A stretch of DNA of 34,920 nucleotides from Akkermansia muciniphila (GCA_945882215.1 CAMCWM010000039.1:1-34920); one strand, 5' to 3'. Positions 1-7,779 are shown, numbered from the stretch's first letter. The notes: generated by a model not told the origin, from the sequence alone. Numbers and translations: made by a program.

Positions 1-893
1 CATCGCCGCTTGGCGGCATCTGCGAGCACTTTGGCTTCAAAGAGCGGCCGGTGGACGTGATGCTGACCTTGTTCGCGGCCAATGGCTGGGTGGAGAATCA
101 AAGCGGCACCTTTCATGCCTCGGCGACGGCGAAGGAGCATCTCCGTGCAGGTTCGGTCTGGGATGTGCGACCGTACTATGCCTCGCTGCATGATCGCCCC
201 ATCGCGCGGGATTATCTGGAAGTGCTCAAATCCGACAAGCCCGCAGGCTGGAGCGGCGACAAAGCATCCTTCGACTGGCACAAGGCGATGGAGCAGGAGG
301 ACTTCGCCCGGAAATTCACCGCAGCGATGGATTGCCGCGGCTTGTATCTCTCCCAGGCACTCGCGAAGAAGCTCGATCTCACCGGTCGCTCCTGCATGCT
401 CGACATCGGCGCAGGCAGCGGCATCTACGCGTGCTCCATCGCGGCGCAGCACACGCATTTGAAGGCCATCGCGTTTGATCAAGAGCCGGTGGATCGCATC
501 GCGGCTAAATTGATCGCCGAACGCGGCTGCGCGGAACGAGTGAGCGTGGCGACGGGGAACATGTTCGATGGCTTGCCGGCGGGATGCGATGTGCATCTTT
601 ATTCCAACGTGCTGCATGACTGGGGCGTGCCTGAAGTGAAGAAACTGCTCGCTGTTTCACACGCGGCGCTGCCTGCGGGCGGAATGCTCATTATTCACGA
701 TGCCTTCATCAGCGCGACGAAGACCGGACCGCTGCATGTGGCCGAGTACTCGTGCCTGCTGATGCATTCCACGCAGGGGAAATGCTACAGCACGAGCGAA
801 TATGCGGCGTTGCTCGATGAGGCCGGCTTCACGCCGGGCGAGTATCATGACACCGCTGTCGCACGTGGATTCATGACAGCGATTCGCAGATAA
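1..893 (+). CDS. SAM-dependent O-methyltransferase-like protein (5' end outside window)
   Basis: The reading frame is open from the first bases of the window, upstream of the GTG at 51. The extra residues (SPLGGICEHFGFKERP) look like the end of the dimerisation helices that precede the catalytic domain in plant-type O-methyltransferases, so the gene is cut by the window edge. The catalytic domain has the SAM-binding glycine motif LDIGAGSG and, later, GGMLIIHDAF, typical of the Methyltransf_2 fold. The protein would transfer a methyl group from SAM to a small molecule in the cytoplasm; the substrate cannot be told. The stop codon lies about 50 bases before the ATG preferred for the next gene, so the two are probably cotranscribed. 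Methyltransferase identity is well supported, the exact family moderately. Confidence 0.85.
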   Translation, partial: SPLGGICEHFGFKERPVDVMLTLFAANGWVENQSGTFHASATAKEHLRAGSVWDVRPYYASLHDRPIARDYLEVLKSDKPAGWSGDKASFDWHKAMEQEDFARKFTAAMDCRGLYLSQALAKKLDLTGRSCMLDIGAGSGIYACSIAAQHTHLKAIAFDQEPVDRIAAKLIAERGCAERVSVATGNMFDGLPAGCDVHLYSNVLHDWGVPEVKKLLAVSHAALPAGGMLIIHDAFISATKTGPLHVAEYSCLLMHSTQGKCYSTSEYAALLDEAGFTPGEYHDTAVARGFMTAIRR

Positions 894-944
894 TTGAAAA
901 TGAATCAAAGAAACACACGCGTCCTTCCGTCTCAGAACACGCTT

Positions 945-1463
945 ATGAAGCTCCTTACTCTGCTCTCCCTCCTTGCTGTGGCCGCCACTGTGCGTGCCGA
1001 AACCACTCTCACGATGACCGGCGTTCACAACTGCTGCAAAGGCTGCGCCAACGGCATCATCAAAGCTGCCGCTGATTTCAAAGACGTGACCGTCACGCCA
1101 GAAGGCAAGAAAGTGACGATCACCACGAAGAAGAAATCCGACGCGAAGAAAGTCGCTGAGGCGATCATCGGCGCTGGTTACTTTGGCACCATCGAAGGCG
1201 ATGAGTCGGAATCGAAGTCCACCAGCAAGCCTGCAACGGCAGCGAAGCCTGAAGCAAAACTCACGAAGGCAACGGTGTCCGGCGTGCATCTCTGCTGCCA
1301 GAAGTGCGCGACCGCCGCGACCGATGCTGTAAAATCAGTGGCAGGCGTCACGAAGTATGAGATTGTTTCCAAGGCTGAGTCTTTCACCGTCGAAGGTGAG
1401 TTCGCCAAGGCCGACCTCGTCGCCGCGCTGAACAGCGCTGGCTTCGCGGGCGACATCAAATAA
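945..1463 (+). CDS. Secreted protein with two heavy-metal-associated (HMA-like) domains
   Basis: This 172-residue protein begins with a clear signal peptide (residues 1-18, ending VRA) and then has two HMA-like domains of about 65 residues. They are joined by a Ser/Thr/Lys/Ala-rich linker. Each has the metal-site motif HxCCxxC: H28, C30, C31, C34 and H115, C117, C118, C121. Classical HMA domains use MxCxxC, so the His and doubled Cys are a variant. It probably binds a soft metal such as copper or mercury outside the cytoplasm, as a chaperone or scavenger. Upstream in-frame starts exist (TTG at 894, ATG at 900), but the start at 945 puts the hydrophobic signal at the N-terminus. No strong Shine-Dalgarno sequence is visible for any of them. 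A rho-independent terminator follows. Confidence 0.8.
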   Translation: MKLLTLLSLLAVAATVRAETTLTMTGVHNCCKGCANGIIKAAADFKDVTVTPEGKKVTITTKKKSDAKKVAEAIIGAGYFGTIEGDESESKSTSKPATAAKPEAKLTKATVSGVHLCCQKCATAATDAVKSVAGVTKYEIVSKAESFTVEGEFAKADLVAALNSAGFAGDIK

Positions 1464-1487
1464 TTACCGCAACCAACAACGAGCGGG

Positions 1488-1523
1488 GCCGGGGCTTGCG
1501 AAAGCGACCCCGGCTTTCTTTTT
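1488..1523 (+). terminator. Rho-independent terminator after the HMA-domain gene
   Basis: Seven-base arms GCCGGGG (1488-1494) and CCCCGGC (1508-1514) enclose a 13-base loop and are followed directly by a T-rich run at 1515-1523. It lies 25 bases past the stop of the HMA-domain gene. Confidence 0.85.
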
Positions 1524-1572
1524 GTAGTGCAAGCGTCCCGCTTGCAGACGGCAACCGAGACGGTTGCGCTAC
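1524..1572. repeat. GTAG-bounded twin-hairpin element A (REP/BIME-like)
   Basis: The element starts with GTAG (1524-1527) and ends with CTAC (1569-1572), its inverse. Between them are two perfect hairpins with 7-base arms and 3-base loops: GCAAGCG/CGCTTGC (1529-1545) and GCAACCG/CGGTTGC (1551-1567), separated by AGACG. A GTAG tetranucleotide beside a hairpin, arranged as an inverted pair, is the known layout of bacterial REP doublets (BIMEs) mobilised by RAYT transposases. On the minus strand its terminal GTAG supplies the TAG stop of the aldolase gene. Assignment to that family is inference; the structure is seen directly. Confidence 0.75.
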
Positions 1573-2414
1573 ACCATCGCCAACGCGTCCTCCACGCTCG
1601 CGCCGTCATGCACCATCGCCATCAACGCACGGGTGATGCCTTTCGGATTCGGGTGCTGAATGACGTTGCGGCCATAGACGATGCCGGACGCGCCTTGTTC
1701 GAGGAGACCTTGCGTGCGTTCGAGGATTTCACGGTCGCTCACTCGGCCACCACCACGCACGAGCACGGGAATGCCGGAGGCGGCTTCGATGACTTTGTGG
1801 TAGATGCTCACATCGTCGGTGGGATCGGCCTTGATGATGTCGGCGCCGAGTTCGACAGCCTGACGTACGAGGTAGGTGATGGCGGTTTCGTCGCCATTGA
1901 CCATGTAGCCGCCGGCTTTTTCATTCGGTTGGAACACCAGCGGCTCCACCATCATCGGCATGCCGTAGTAATCGGCCTGAGGCTTGAGTTTGAGGATGTT
2001 CTCGACGCACTCGGCATGCACTTCAGGCGCCCCGGGGATTTGGAACAGGTTCACGCACACACAGGCGGCATCATAGCGCACCGCTTGGAGCATGCAGTCT
2101 TCGAGCATGAGGCTGAAGCGGCGGTTCTCGGGCAGCGTCTTGCCATAAATGTTCGCCACATCGGTGCGCAGCACGAGGCTGGGCTTCTCGCGGCCCGGCA
2201 TCTCCTGCAAATGCCGCGCCATGCCGAGCGTGAGCTGGATCGCGTCCGGCGCGGCCTCGACGAGTGTCTTCACCACCGTGCGCATGTCCTCGATGCCTTG
2301 GAGGAACCCGGCTTGGTTGAAGAAGCCGTGATCGACGGCCACATCGAAGCAGCGGTTGGACTTGGCGTTGAAGAGGCGTTTGAGGCGGAAGGATTTCATG
2401 GTGGGGGTGAGCAT
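1569..2414 (-). CDS. DhnA-type class I aldolase (fructose-bisphosphate aldolase/LsrF-like)
   Basis: A 281-residue TIM-barrel aldolase of the archaeal-type class I (DhnA) family. These enzymes cleave or form a C-C bond through a Schiff base on a lysine, usually with dihydroxyacetone phosphate or a related sugar phosphate. The catalytic lysine is probably K195 in IIKADPTDD. The late barrel strand motif VRGGGRVSD and the phosphate-site segment GASGIVYGRN also fit. ATGs at 2414 and 2399 are both possible; the second gives the start MKSFRLKRLF. The TAG stop is part of twin-hairpin element A. It lies in the same direction as the iron alcohol dehydrogenase, separated from it by element B, so the two may act on a shared aldehyde, but the substrate is not visible from sequence. 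Confidence 0.88.
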   Translation of the reverse strand: MLTPTMKSFRLKRLFNAKSNRCFDVAVDHGFFNQAGFLQGIEDMRTVVKTLVEAAPDAIQLTLGMARHLQEMPGREKPSLVLRTDVANIYGKTLPENRRFSLMLEDCMLQAVRYDAACVCVNLFQIPGAPEVHAECVENILKLKPQADYYGMPMMVEPLVFQPNEKAGGYMVNGDETAITYLVRQAVELGADIIKADPTDDVSIYHKVIEAASGIPVLVRGGGRVSDREILERTQGLLEQGASGIVYGRNVIQHPNPKGITRALMAMVHDGASVEDALAMV

Positions 2415-2450
2415 TTACAAGCGCACCGGGAAGCGGTCAACTTTCGGAAA

Positions 2451-2508
2451 GTAGTCCAGTTGCGCCGCAACTGGAGTTTGAATCCCGGTTACGGCGCAAC
2501 CGGGCTAC
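2451..2508. repeat. GTAG-bounded twin-hairpin element B (REP/BIME-like)
   Basis: GTAG at 2451-2454 and CTAC at 2505-2508 bound two palindromes. The first, 2455-2475, has perfect 10-base arms (TCCAGTTGCG and CGCAACTGGA) around one base. The second, 2484-2504, has arms CCCGGTTACG and CGCAACCGGG with one mismatch. GTTTGAAT separates them. The layout matches element A although the stem sequences differ in part; both contain GTTGC/GCAAC. It begins 2 bases after the TAA of the alcohol dehydrogenase gene and could act as its transcript end. Confidence 0.75.
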
Positions 2509-2509
2509 T

Positions 2510-3604
2510 TTACAAGGCCGCTCGCAAGATCGTGACCAGCTCGTCATGCGTCAATGAAACCGGATTCGCCTTCATGCTGCTCGCAGCGGCGGCTTTGCGG
2601 GCGATTTCGTCGAGATCGCTGTCTTGAATGCCCCAGGCGCTGAGTTTGGGAATTTGCAGGCGCTGGGTGATACCGTGCAGCCATGCGATGGCATCACCAC
2701 CAAGCATGTGATCGACTTGATCGAACTTGGCGCGGTTTTGAACGCGTTTGGAGTTCGCTTCCCAAACGGGAGCAAGCAGCGCGGCGCAGACAGCGCCATG
2801 TGGCGCGTGAAACATGCCGCCAATCGGTGCGGCGAAGCCGTGGACGGCCCCGAGACCAGCGTTGGCGAGAGCAATGCCGCTGTTGAGAGCGCAGAGGGCC
2901 ATATCCTCGCGTGCGTCGAGGTCGTGGCCGTTTTGAAAGGCGCGTTCGAGCGAACGCACGGCACGCTGAATGCCGTCGAGGCACAAAGCGTCGGTCATCG
3001 GCTGCGCACGCGAGCAGACGAAGGCTTCGAGGCATTGCGTGAGCGCGTCCATGCCGCTGGCGGCGGTGACATGCGGCGGGAGGTCGACGGCGAGTTCGGG
3101 ATCGATCAAGGCGATACGCGGCAACATCGAGAGATGGCGCAGGCTGGCTTTGACGCGATGCTCCTCGCTGGCGATGACGGCGTTGCGAGTGGCCTCGGCT
3201 CCGGTGCCGGCGGTGGTTGGCACGGCGAAGAACGGCAGCGGCGCGGCTTCAAGCGGCTTGCCTTCGCCGATGACTTCGATGTAGCGCATCAAATCGCCGG
3301 GTTGTGTGCTCATGGCGGCGATGGCCTTGCTCGCATCGACCACACTGCCGCCGCCGATCGCGACGATGACGTCGGCCTTGTGCTGCTTCGCGAGTTCGAC
3401 ACCGCTTTGGATGTCTTGGACCGTCGGCTCACCGCAAATCGATTTGATGCCAATATAAGGCAGCCGGGTTTCCCATTGTGCTGGGCGGCTGCCGGTGATG
3501 AGGAACACGCGCTGGCCGAATTCGGCGGCGAGAGCAGGCAGTTCGCGGATCACGCCGCGGCCAAAGATGATGCGCTGGGCGGTGGCGAATTCAAAACGGT
3601 TCAT
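2510..3604 (-). CDS. Iron-containing (group III) alcohol dehydrogenase
   Basis: A 364-residue dehydroquinate-synthase-fold dehydrogenase that interconverts alcohols and aldehydes/ketones with NAD(P)H. The N-terminal half has the nucleotide-binding motif AIGGGSVVDASKA and the stretch PTTAGTGAEATRNAV. The metal site comprises the Asp of GMDALTQCLEAF and the His residues of GAVHGFA and HAPHG. The position holding the first metal-ligand His in FucO-type enzymes is Gln here, a variant I recall in other family members. The chosen ATG overlaps the stop of the RlmD-like gene as ATGA, a sign of translational coupling; an upstream in-frame ATG at 3625 would lengthen the overlap. Substrate unknown. Confidence 0.9.
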   Translation of the reverse strand: MNRFEFATAQRIIFGRGVIRELPALAAEFGQRVFLITGSRPAQWETRLPYIGIKSICGEPTVQDIQSGVELAKQHKADVIVAIGGGSVVDASKAIAAMSTQPGDLMRYIEVIGEGKPLEAAPLPFFAVPTTAGTGAEATRNAVIASEEHRVKASLRHLSMLPRIALIDPELAVDLPPHVTAASGMDALTQCLEAFVCSRAQPMTDALCLDGIQRAVRSLERAFQNGHDLDAREDMALCALNSGIALANAGLGAVHGFAAPIGGMFHAPHGAVCAALLAPVWEANSKRVQNRAKFDQVDHMLGGDAIAWLHGITQRLQIPKLSAWGIQDSDLDEIARKAAAASSMKANPVSLTHDELVTILRAAL

Positions 3605-4812
3605 CGGCTCAGCGTCATGACGCATTCGAGATGCTTGGTCTGCGGGAAGAGGTCGAAGGGCTGCACGGTGCCGAGCTGGTAGCCGGCCTCGGTGAAGAGA
3701 ACGAGATCACGCATCTGTGTGGCGGGATTGCAGGAGACATAGACGACGCCTTTCGGGCCGAAGGCGAAGAGCTGCTGCAAAAACTCGGGGCTGCAACCGG
3801 CACGCGGCGGGTCGATGAGCACGATGGTGTCGGCCCCGGCATGCGGCACGTCTTTGAAGACATGCTGCGCATCGGCGGCGATGAAGCGGCAGTTCGTGAG
3901 CGCATTGATTTCGGCGTTGTGCGCGGCTTTTTTGACGGCGCTTTCGGAAATCTCGACGCCGATGACTTGCTCGAAGTCGCGGGCGCCGCTGATCGCAAAC
4001 AAGCCGCTGCCGCAGTAGGCATCGACGAGGTATTTCGCTCCGGTGGCCTTGGCCTCGTCGATGGCATGGCGGACGAACTTGGGCAGGATGAAGGGATTGT
4101 TCTGGAAGAAATCGCCGGCCTGGAACTCGAAGCGGATGCCGTCCACGTCTTCGACGGCGATTTCATCGTTGCGGGTGAGGACGCCGTTCTTCGCGGCACG
4201 CATGAGCAGGGTGGCGCCATTCTTGAAAGCATCGGCATTCGCGCGGGCGCGTTCGCGCACTGCGGCAAGCTGCGCGTTCAGCTCGGGCATGGCGATGGGG
4301 CAGTGCTCGACATCAACCATCGCATTGCGCGTTCGGGCGCGGAGGAAACCGATGGCGCCGATGCCGCCGCTCTTCGGGCGATGAAAGTGAGGCGTGATCT
4401 TGGAGCGGTAGCCGTATTCGACGGGCGAGGGAATGACCTCGCGCACGGGGTGCTCGATCTTCGCCATGTGCTTGAGCAGTTCGGCGACCTGGCGCTGCTT
4501 TGACTGAAGCTGCTCGGCATACGCGAGGTGCTGATACTGGCAGCCGCCGCACTGGCCGAAGAGCGCACACTTGGGTGTGACGCGGTTCGGTGCTGGTTCC
4601 AGCACCTCGATGAGATCGGCCTCGCTATAGTTCTTGTGATTGCGAAAGACACGGCACTTCACCCGCTCACCGGCGAGAGTGAACGGCACAAACACGACCC
4701 AGCCATCGACACGGGCGACGCCGGCACCCTCGTTGGTGAGGTTGTCGATCCTGACGTCGAGCTCCTGATGGTAGGCGAAGGGATGCGGATTGAATTTGCG
4801 CGGCGGTTCCAT
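3601..4812 (-). CDS. rlmD: 23S rRNA (uracil-5)-methyltransferase, RlmD/TrmA family
   Basis: A 403-residue protein with the full RlmD architecture. It has an N-terminal TRAM-like RNA-binding domain (about residues 12-70), an iron-sulfur motif with C82, C88 and C91 (CALFGQCGGC), the likely fourth Cys in VEHCPIA, and a C-terminal SAM methyltransferase domain. That domain contains DAYCGSGLF for SAM binding, DPPRAGC, and the nucleophile motif VSCNPAT. The family methylates C5 of a uridine in rRNA or tRNA; RlmD is the best guess, but RumB or TrmA-type targets are possible. A longer open frame reaches 5088, but its extra N-terminus is low-complexity and overlaps the upstream gene. The ATG at 4812, 9 bases after that gene's stop, starts the real domain. 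Confidence 0.85.
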   Translation of the reverse strand: MEPPRKFNPHPFAYHQELDVRIDNLTNEGAGVARVDGWVVFVPFTLAGERVKCRVFRNHKNYSEADLIEVLEPAPNRVTPKCALFGQCGGCQYQHLAYAEQLQSKQRQVAELLKHMAKIEHPVREVIPSPVEYGYRSKITPHFHRPKSGGIGAIGFLRARTRNAMVDVEHCPIAMPELNAQLAAVRERARANADAFKNGATLLMRAAKNGVLTRNDEIAVEDVDGIRFEFQAGDFFQNNPFILPKFVRHAIDEAKATGAKYLVDAYCGSGLFAISGARDFEQVIGVEISESAVKKAAHNAEINALTNCRFIAADAQHVFKDVPHAGADTIVLIDPPRAGCSPEFLQQLFAFGPKGVVYVSCNPATQMRDLVLFTEAGYQLGTVQPFDLFPQTKHLECVMTLSR

Positions 4813-4820
4813 GCGGCGCG

Positions 4821-5513
4821 TCACTTCTTCTCCGGGTTTTCCATGATCATGTAGGTGCGGCCTTTGACGTCGCCGTTGAAGGGATTGATCGTCTCGATCT
4901 TCAATTCCTTGAGCACGGTGGCTTTGTCCACTTTCTGCACCTTGGTGACCTGGTATTTCTTCACGACCTTGCTGTTGCGGTCGTAGGCCTCCATTTTTGC
5001 GGCACCGCCGCTGCCCTGGTGCACATAGACGTCCACGACATAATACGGGCCGTCTTTTCCAGGATTGGTGACGCGCACGATCCAGCACTTCTGTCCGCTG
5101 ACGCGAGCCTCGCCCATCAGTTGCGGACGTGGCCAGTAGAGGAAGCGCAGGGAGAGATCCTCATAGTTGAACGCCATGCCGCGTACGCTCGCGCCGTATT
5201 GACTCCCCTGAACCTGCGAGGAGCCGCCAGCACGCACCTGATAGAGCGTGGCGGGCGTGGTGTTCAGGTCGAGGTGGACGATCTCCTTCGGCTCGTTGGT
5301 GAAAAGGAAACGCATGACCTGGTTTTCCATCGTGAGAGTCAGCGGTTCGATGCGGCCCGTTGCGTCGTCGCGGAGATGGCCGCTCATCTTGTGGTTTTGC
5401 AGGGCGTAGCTGAGGCGCACGATGCGGAGGATTTCCTCGGCGGTTTTTGGCTGGGCTTCCTGAGCGCGCAGAATGGGCGCGAGCAGCAGAGTGAGGAGAA
5501 GGAGGCGTTTCAT
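4821..5513 (-). CDS. LolA-like outer-membrane lipoprotein-sorting family protein
   Basis: A 230-residue exported protein with signal peptide MKRLLLLTLLLAPILRAQ. The body is beta-rich and resembles the Pfam LolA_like group annotated as outer membrane lipoprotein-sorting protein. Supporting stretches are AEEILRIVRLSYALQNHKMSG near the start, LRFLYWPRPQLMGEARVSGQKCWIVRV in the middle (read in short pieces), and the end segment INPFNGDVKGRTYMIMENP. Members are periplasmic and thought to hold acyl or hydrophobic ligands; true lipoprotein transfer is not shown for this branch. The start at 5513 was preferred over 5540 because it places the signal sequence at the N-terminus. It precedes the RlmD-like gene by a few bases, so an operon is likely. 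Confidence 0.75.
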   Translation of the reverse strand: MKRLLLLTLLLAPILRAQEAQPKTAEEILRIVRLSYALQNHKMSGHLRDDATGRIEPLTLTMENQVMRFLFTNEPKEIVHLDLNTTPATLYQVRAGGSSQVQGSQYGASVRGMAFNYEDLSLRFLYWPRPQLMGEARVSGQKCWIVRVTNPGKDGPYYVVDVYVHQGSGGAAKMEAYDRNSKVVKKYQVTKVQKVDKATVLKELKIETINPFNGDVKGRTYMIMENPEKK

Positions 5514-5549
5514 GGTGATTGGGAAGGGGATGAGATCCAAGACGACGCT

Positions 5550-5577
5550 TTGACACGCGGGCGGCGTCCACTATTCA
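5550..5577 (+). promoter_or_regulatory. Candidate sigma-70-type promoter for the glycosyltransferase pair
   Basis: A perfect TTGACA at 5550-5555 is followed after 16 bases by TATTCA (5572-5577), in the short gap between divergent genes. If it is used, transcription would begin near 5584, which favours the ATG at 5593 over that at 5578 as translation start. The -10 match is weak. Confidence 0.4.
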
Positions 5578-7038
5578 ATGCGCTCAACCACCATGCAGCG
5601 CCAGCGCTTTCTCTTTGCCGCCCTTGGCCTGCTCACGCTCTGGCGCTGGGCCCTGCTGCCGACGCTGGAACTCGCGCCGGACGAGGCGCTGGCGGTTTTT
5701 CGCGTGAAACACGGGCATTGGGGCGGATTTCTCGAAATGGGCCCGCTGGTGCCGTTGTTCGTGCGACTGGGCATGCTGATCGGTGGGGCGGGCGAGTTTG
5801 GCGTGCGTTTCTTCGCGCCGTTGCTCGCGCTGGCGGCCTCGCTCGCGGTGTGGCGGCTGATGCGCGGCCTGTTTGACGCGCAGATCGCCGCCTGGGCGGT
5901 GGTGATCGTGAATGTGCTGCCGGCTTTCAATCTCGCCGCCGTGACACTCACTTCGTCCACGGTGGTGTTTGCGCTCGTGCCGGTGGCGGCGCTGTGTCTG
6001 CGCATCGCGCTGGTGCATGCGCATCCGCTGCATTGGGCCTGGTGGGCTGCTGCGACGTGCGTTTTCGGCACGGTGCTGGCACAACCGCCAGCCTTGGGGG
6101 CGATGGCGTCCGTGGCGCTGGTTTTCGCGCTGCCGGAACGGCTGCGGCATCATCTGCATGCGTCGGGATTCCTCGTGATCGTCGCGGCTTGGGTGCTGGC
6201 GGTCCTTTACTGGCTGATCTGGCAAGGCGGTTTCGCGTGGCCCGAGTGGCGGCTGGTTCCGAATCTGTTCCGCTGGTCCGTGCTCGCCTCGCCGCTGCTG
6301 CTCGTGTTATTCGTGCTCGCTGCGAGGATGGCGTGGGATCGTGCCACGCTGATGTCACAACGCAGCCTGCCGCTCGCGATGCTGCTGCCGCTGGCAGCGC
6401 TGGATCTGCTTTACGGGCCGAATCATCGCTGGCCGGACATGGGCGGCGCGGTGTGGATGATTTTCGCGGCCATGCTCCTCGCGCATCGCGGCACGGTGCT
6501 CGGCGGCATCGAGAGCGAGGAGAAAATCAGCCTGCGCACCATCGCGCTCGTGCTCGCGGCTCTGCAAAGCGCCTTCCTGCTGCAAACCGACCTCCCGCGC
6601 ACGCTGGGCCTGCCGTGGCGGTTTTCGCGGCAAATCGACACCGCGTCCGATTACACGCATTTTTTCACCGCAGATCCCTCCAAGGCCATGCGCGGCTGGC
6701 GGGAGAGTGCGAAACTTGTTTCGGCGATTTTAAAGCAGACGGAAGGCAAGGACGCCTGGTTCGTGGTGGCGAATGACTGGCGGCTCGCGGTTGAACTCGA
6801 TCACTACCTCGGGCAAACCGAGCCGGTGATGTCGGTTCAGGACGATCTGCATGCTCAAACCGGCCGCAGCGCCATCTTTGTCACCGATGATCCCGCCGCC
6901 ATCGCGCCGCCTGCGACCTTGCAGGCCCGCTTCGGGCGCTTCGAGGTTCTTTCCGTCGCCCGCGTCATGCATGCGGGCAACGAGGTGCGCTGGCTGAAAA
7001 TCTTCGCTTGCCACGATTATCGAGCGCCCGACTTTTGA
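5578..7038 (+). CDS. Membrane glycosyltransferase, GT39/ArnT-PMT-like
   Basis: A 486-residue polytopic membrane protein with about nine to eleven hydrophobic segments, followed by a soluble C-terminal part of about 130 residues (from roughly residue 350). The first extracytoplasmic loop carries the acidic motif LAPDEAL, the Asp-Glu signature of polyprenyl-phosphate-sugar-dependent transferases (PMT, ArnT and relatives). Such enzymes move a sugar from a lipid carrier to a protein or glycolipid outside the cytoplasm. The next gene is a GT2 of the Dpm1/ArnC type that makes such lipid-linked sugars, 17 bases downstream, so the two probably form one pathway. Start is ATG 5578 or ATG 5593, the latter favoured if the upstream promoter is real. 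The acceptor is unknown. Confidence 0.8.
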   Translation: MRSTTMQRQRFLFAALGLLTLWRWALLPTLELAPDEALAVFRVKHGHWGGFLEMGPLVPLFVRLGMLIGGAGEFGVRFFAPLLALAASLAVWRLMRGLFDAQIAAWAVVIVNVLPAFNLAAVTLTSSTVVFALVPVAALCLRIALVHAHPLHWAWWAAATCVFGTVLAQPPALGAMASVALVFALPERLRHHLHASGFLVIVAAWVLAVLYWLIWQGGFAWPEWRLVPNLFRWSVLASPLLLVLFVLAARMAWDRATLMSQRSLPLAMLLPLAALDLLYGPNHRWPDMGGAVWMIFAAMLLAHRGTVLGGIESEEKISLRTIALVLAALQSAFLLQTDLPRTLGLPWRFSRQIDTASDYTHFFTADPSKAMRGWRESAKLVSAILKQTEGKDAWFVVANDWRLAVELDHYLGQTEPVMSVQDDLHAQTGRSAIFVTDDPAAIAPPATLQARFGRFEVLSVARVMHAGNEVRWLKIFACHDYRAPDF

Positions 7039-7055
7039 CGCCCTTTTGTCCGCCC

Positions 7056-7766
7056 ATGCCTTCTTCACCCGCCATTTCCATCGTCGTGCCTCTTTACAAC
7101 GAGGAGGACAATGTCGTGGAGTTGCAGAAGCAGATCGACGCAGCCCTGGCGGGGCGGGATTATGAACTCGTGCTCGTCGATGACGGCTCGAAGGATCAGA
7201 CGCTGGCCCGCGTGCAGCGCGGCGACCGGGTGCGGGTGATCATCTTTGAAAAGAACAGCGGGCAGAGCGCCGCCATGCATGCCGGCATCTATGGCGCGAA
7301 AGGCGATGTCATCGTCACACTCGACGGCGACCTGCAAAACGATCCCGCCGACATCCCCGCCATGATTGCGAAGCTCGACGAAGGCTTCGACCTCGTCTGT
7401 GGTTATCGCGCCAAGCGCAAGGACACGCCGTTCAAGCGCCTGCAAAGCCGCATCGCCAACTTTGTGCGCTCCCGTTTCGTCGGCGACCATGTGCGCGACA
7501 CCGGCTGCACGCTCAAGGCGATGCGCCGCGACTGCCGAGAGGCGCTGCTGCTCTTCAACGGCATGCACCGTTTCATCCCCGCGCTCATTCGCAACATGGG
7601 CTGGCGTGTCACCGAGGTTCCCGTGAATCATCGCCCGCGCATTCATGGCGTGAGCAAGTATGGCTTCGGCAACCGTGCCCTGCGTGCCACGATGGACATG
7701 TTCGGCGTGCGCTGGCTCAACAGCCGCCGCACGCGCTACAGCATCCGCGAAGAACGGCACGGTTGA
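7056..7766 (+). CDS. Family 2 glycosyltransferase, polyprenyl-phosphate sugar synthase-like
   Basis: A 236-residue GT-A fold enzyme with the usual order of motifs: IVVPLYNEEDNV at the N-terminus, VDDGSKDQT (nucleotide site), and VTLDGDLQNDP with the metal-binding DxD. The late segment RPRIHGVSKYGFGNR is typical of Dpm1/ArnC-type enzymes that attach a sugar from a nucleotide donor to polyprenyl phosphate. No C-terminal membrane helices are present, as in the short soluble Dpm1-type proteins. The ATG at 7056 follows the stop of the membrane transferase gene by 17 bases and starts right before the domain; a longer frame from 7008 overlaps that gene. It probably supplies the lipid-linked donor for its neighbour. 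Confidence 0.88.
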   Translation: MPSSPAISIVVPLYNEEDNVVELQKQIDAALAGRDYELVLVDDGSKDQTLARVQRGDRVRVIIFEKNSGQSAAMHAGIYGAKGDVIVTLDGDLQNDPADIPAMIAKLDEGFDLVCGYRAKRKDTPFKRLQSRIANFVRSRFVGDHVRDTGCTLKAMRRDCREALLLFNGMHRFIPALIRNMGWRVTEVPVNHRPRIHGVSKYGFGNRALRATMDMFGVRWLNSRRTRYSIREERHG

Positions 7767-7779
7767 TGCGTTTCTGTTG

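Noticed and set aside
1..893. Methyltransferase gene starting at GTG 51
   Set aside because: The frame stays open to the window edge and the upstream residues fit the family, so the true start lies outside.
1527..2627. Long 366-residue plus-strand frame opposite the aldolase gene
   Set aside because: It is the shadow of the minus-strand aldolase and dehydrogenase end: His/Arg/Glu-rich, no motif, and it crosses both twin-hairpin elements.
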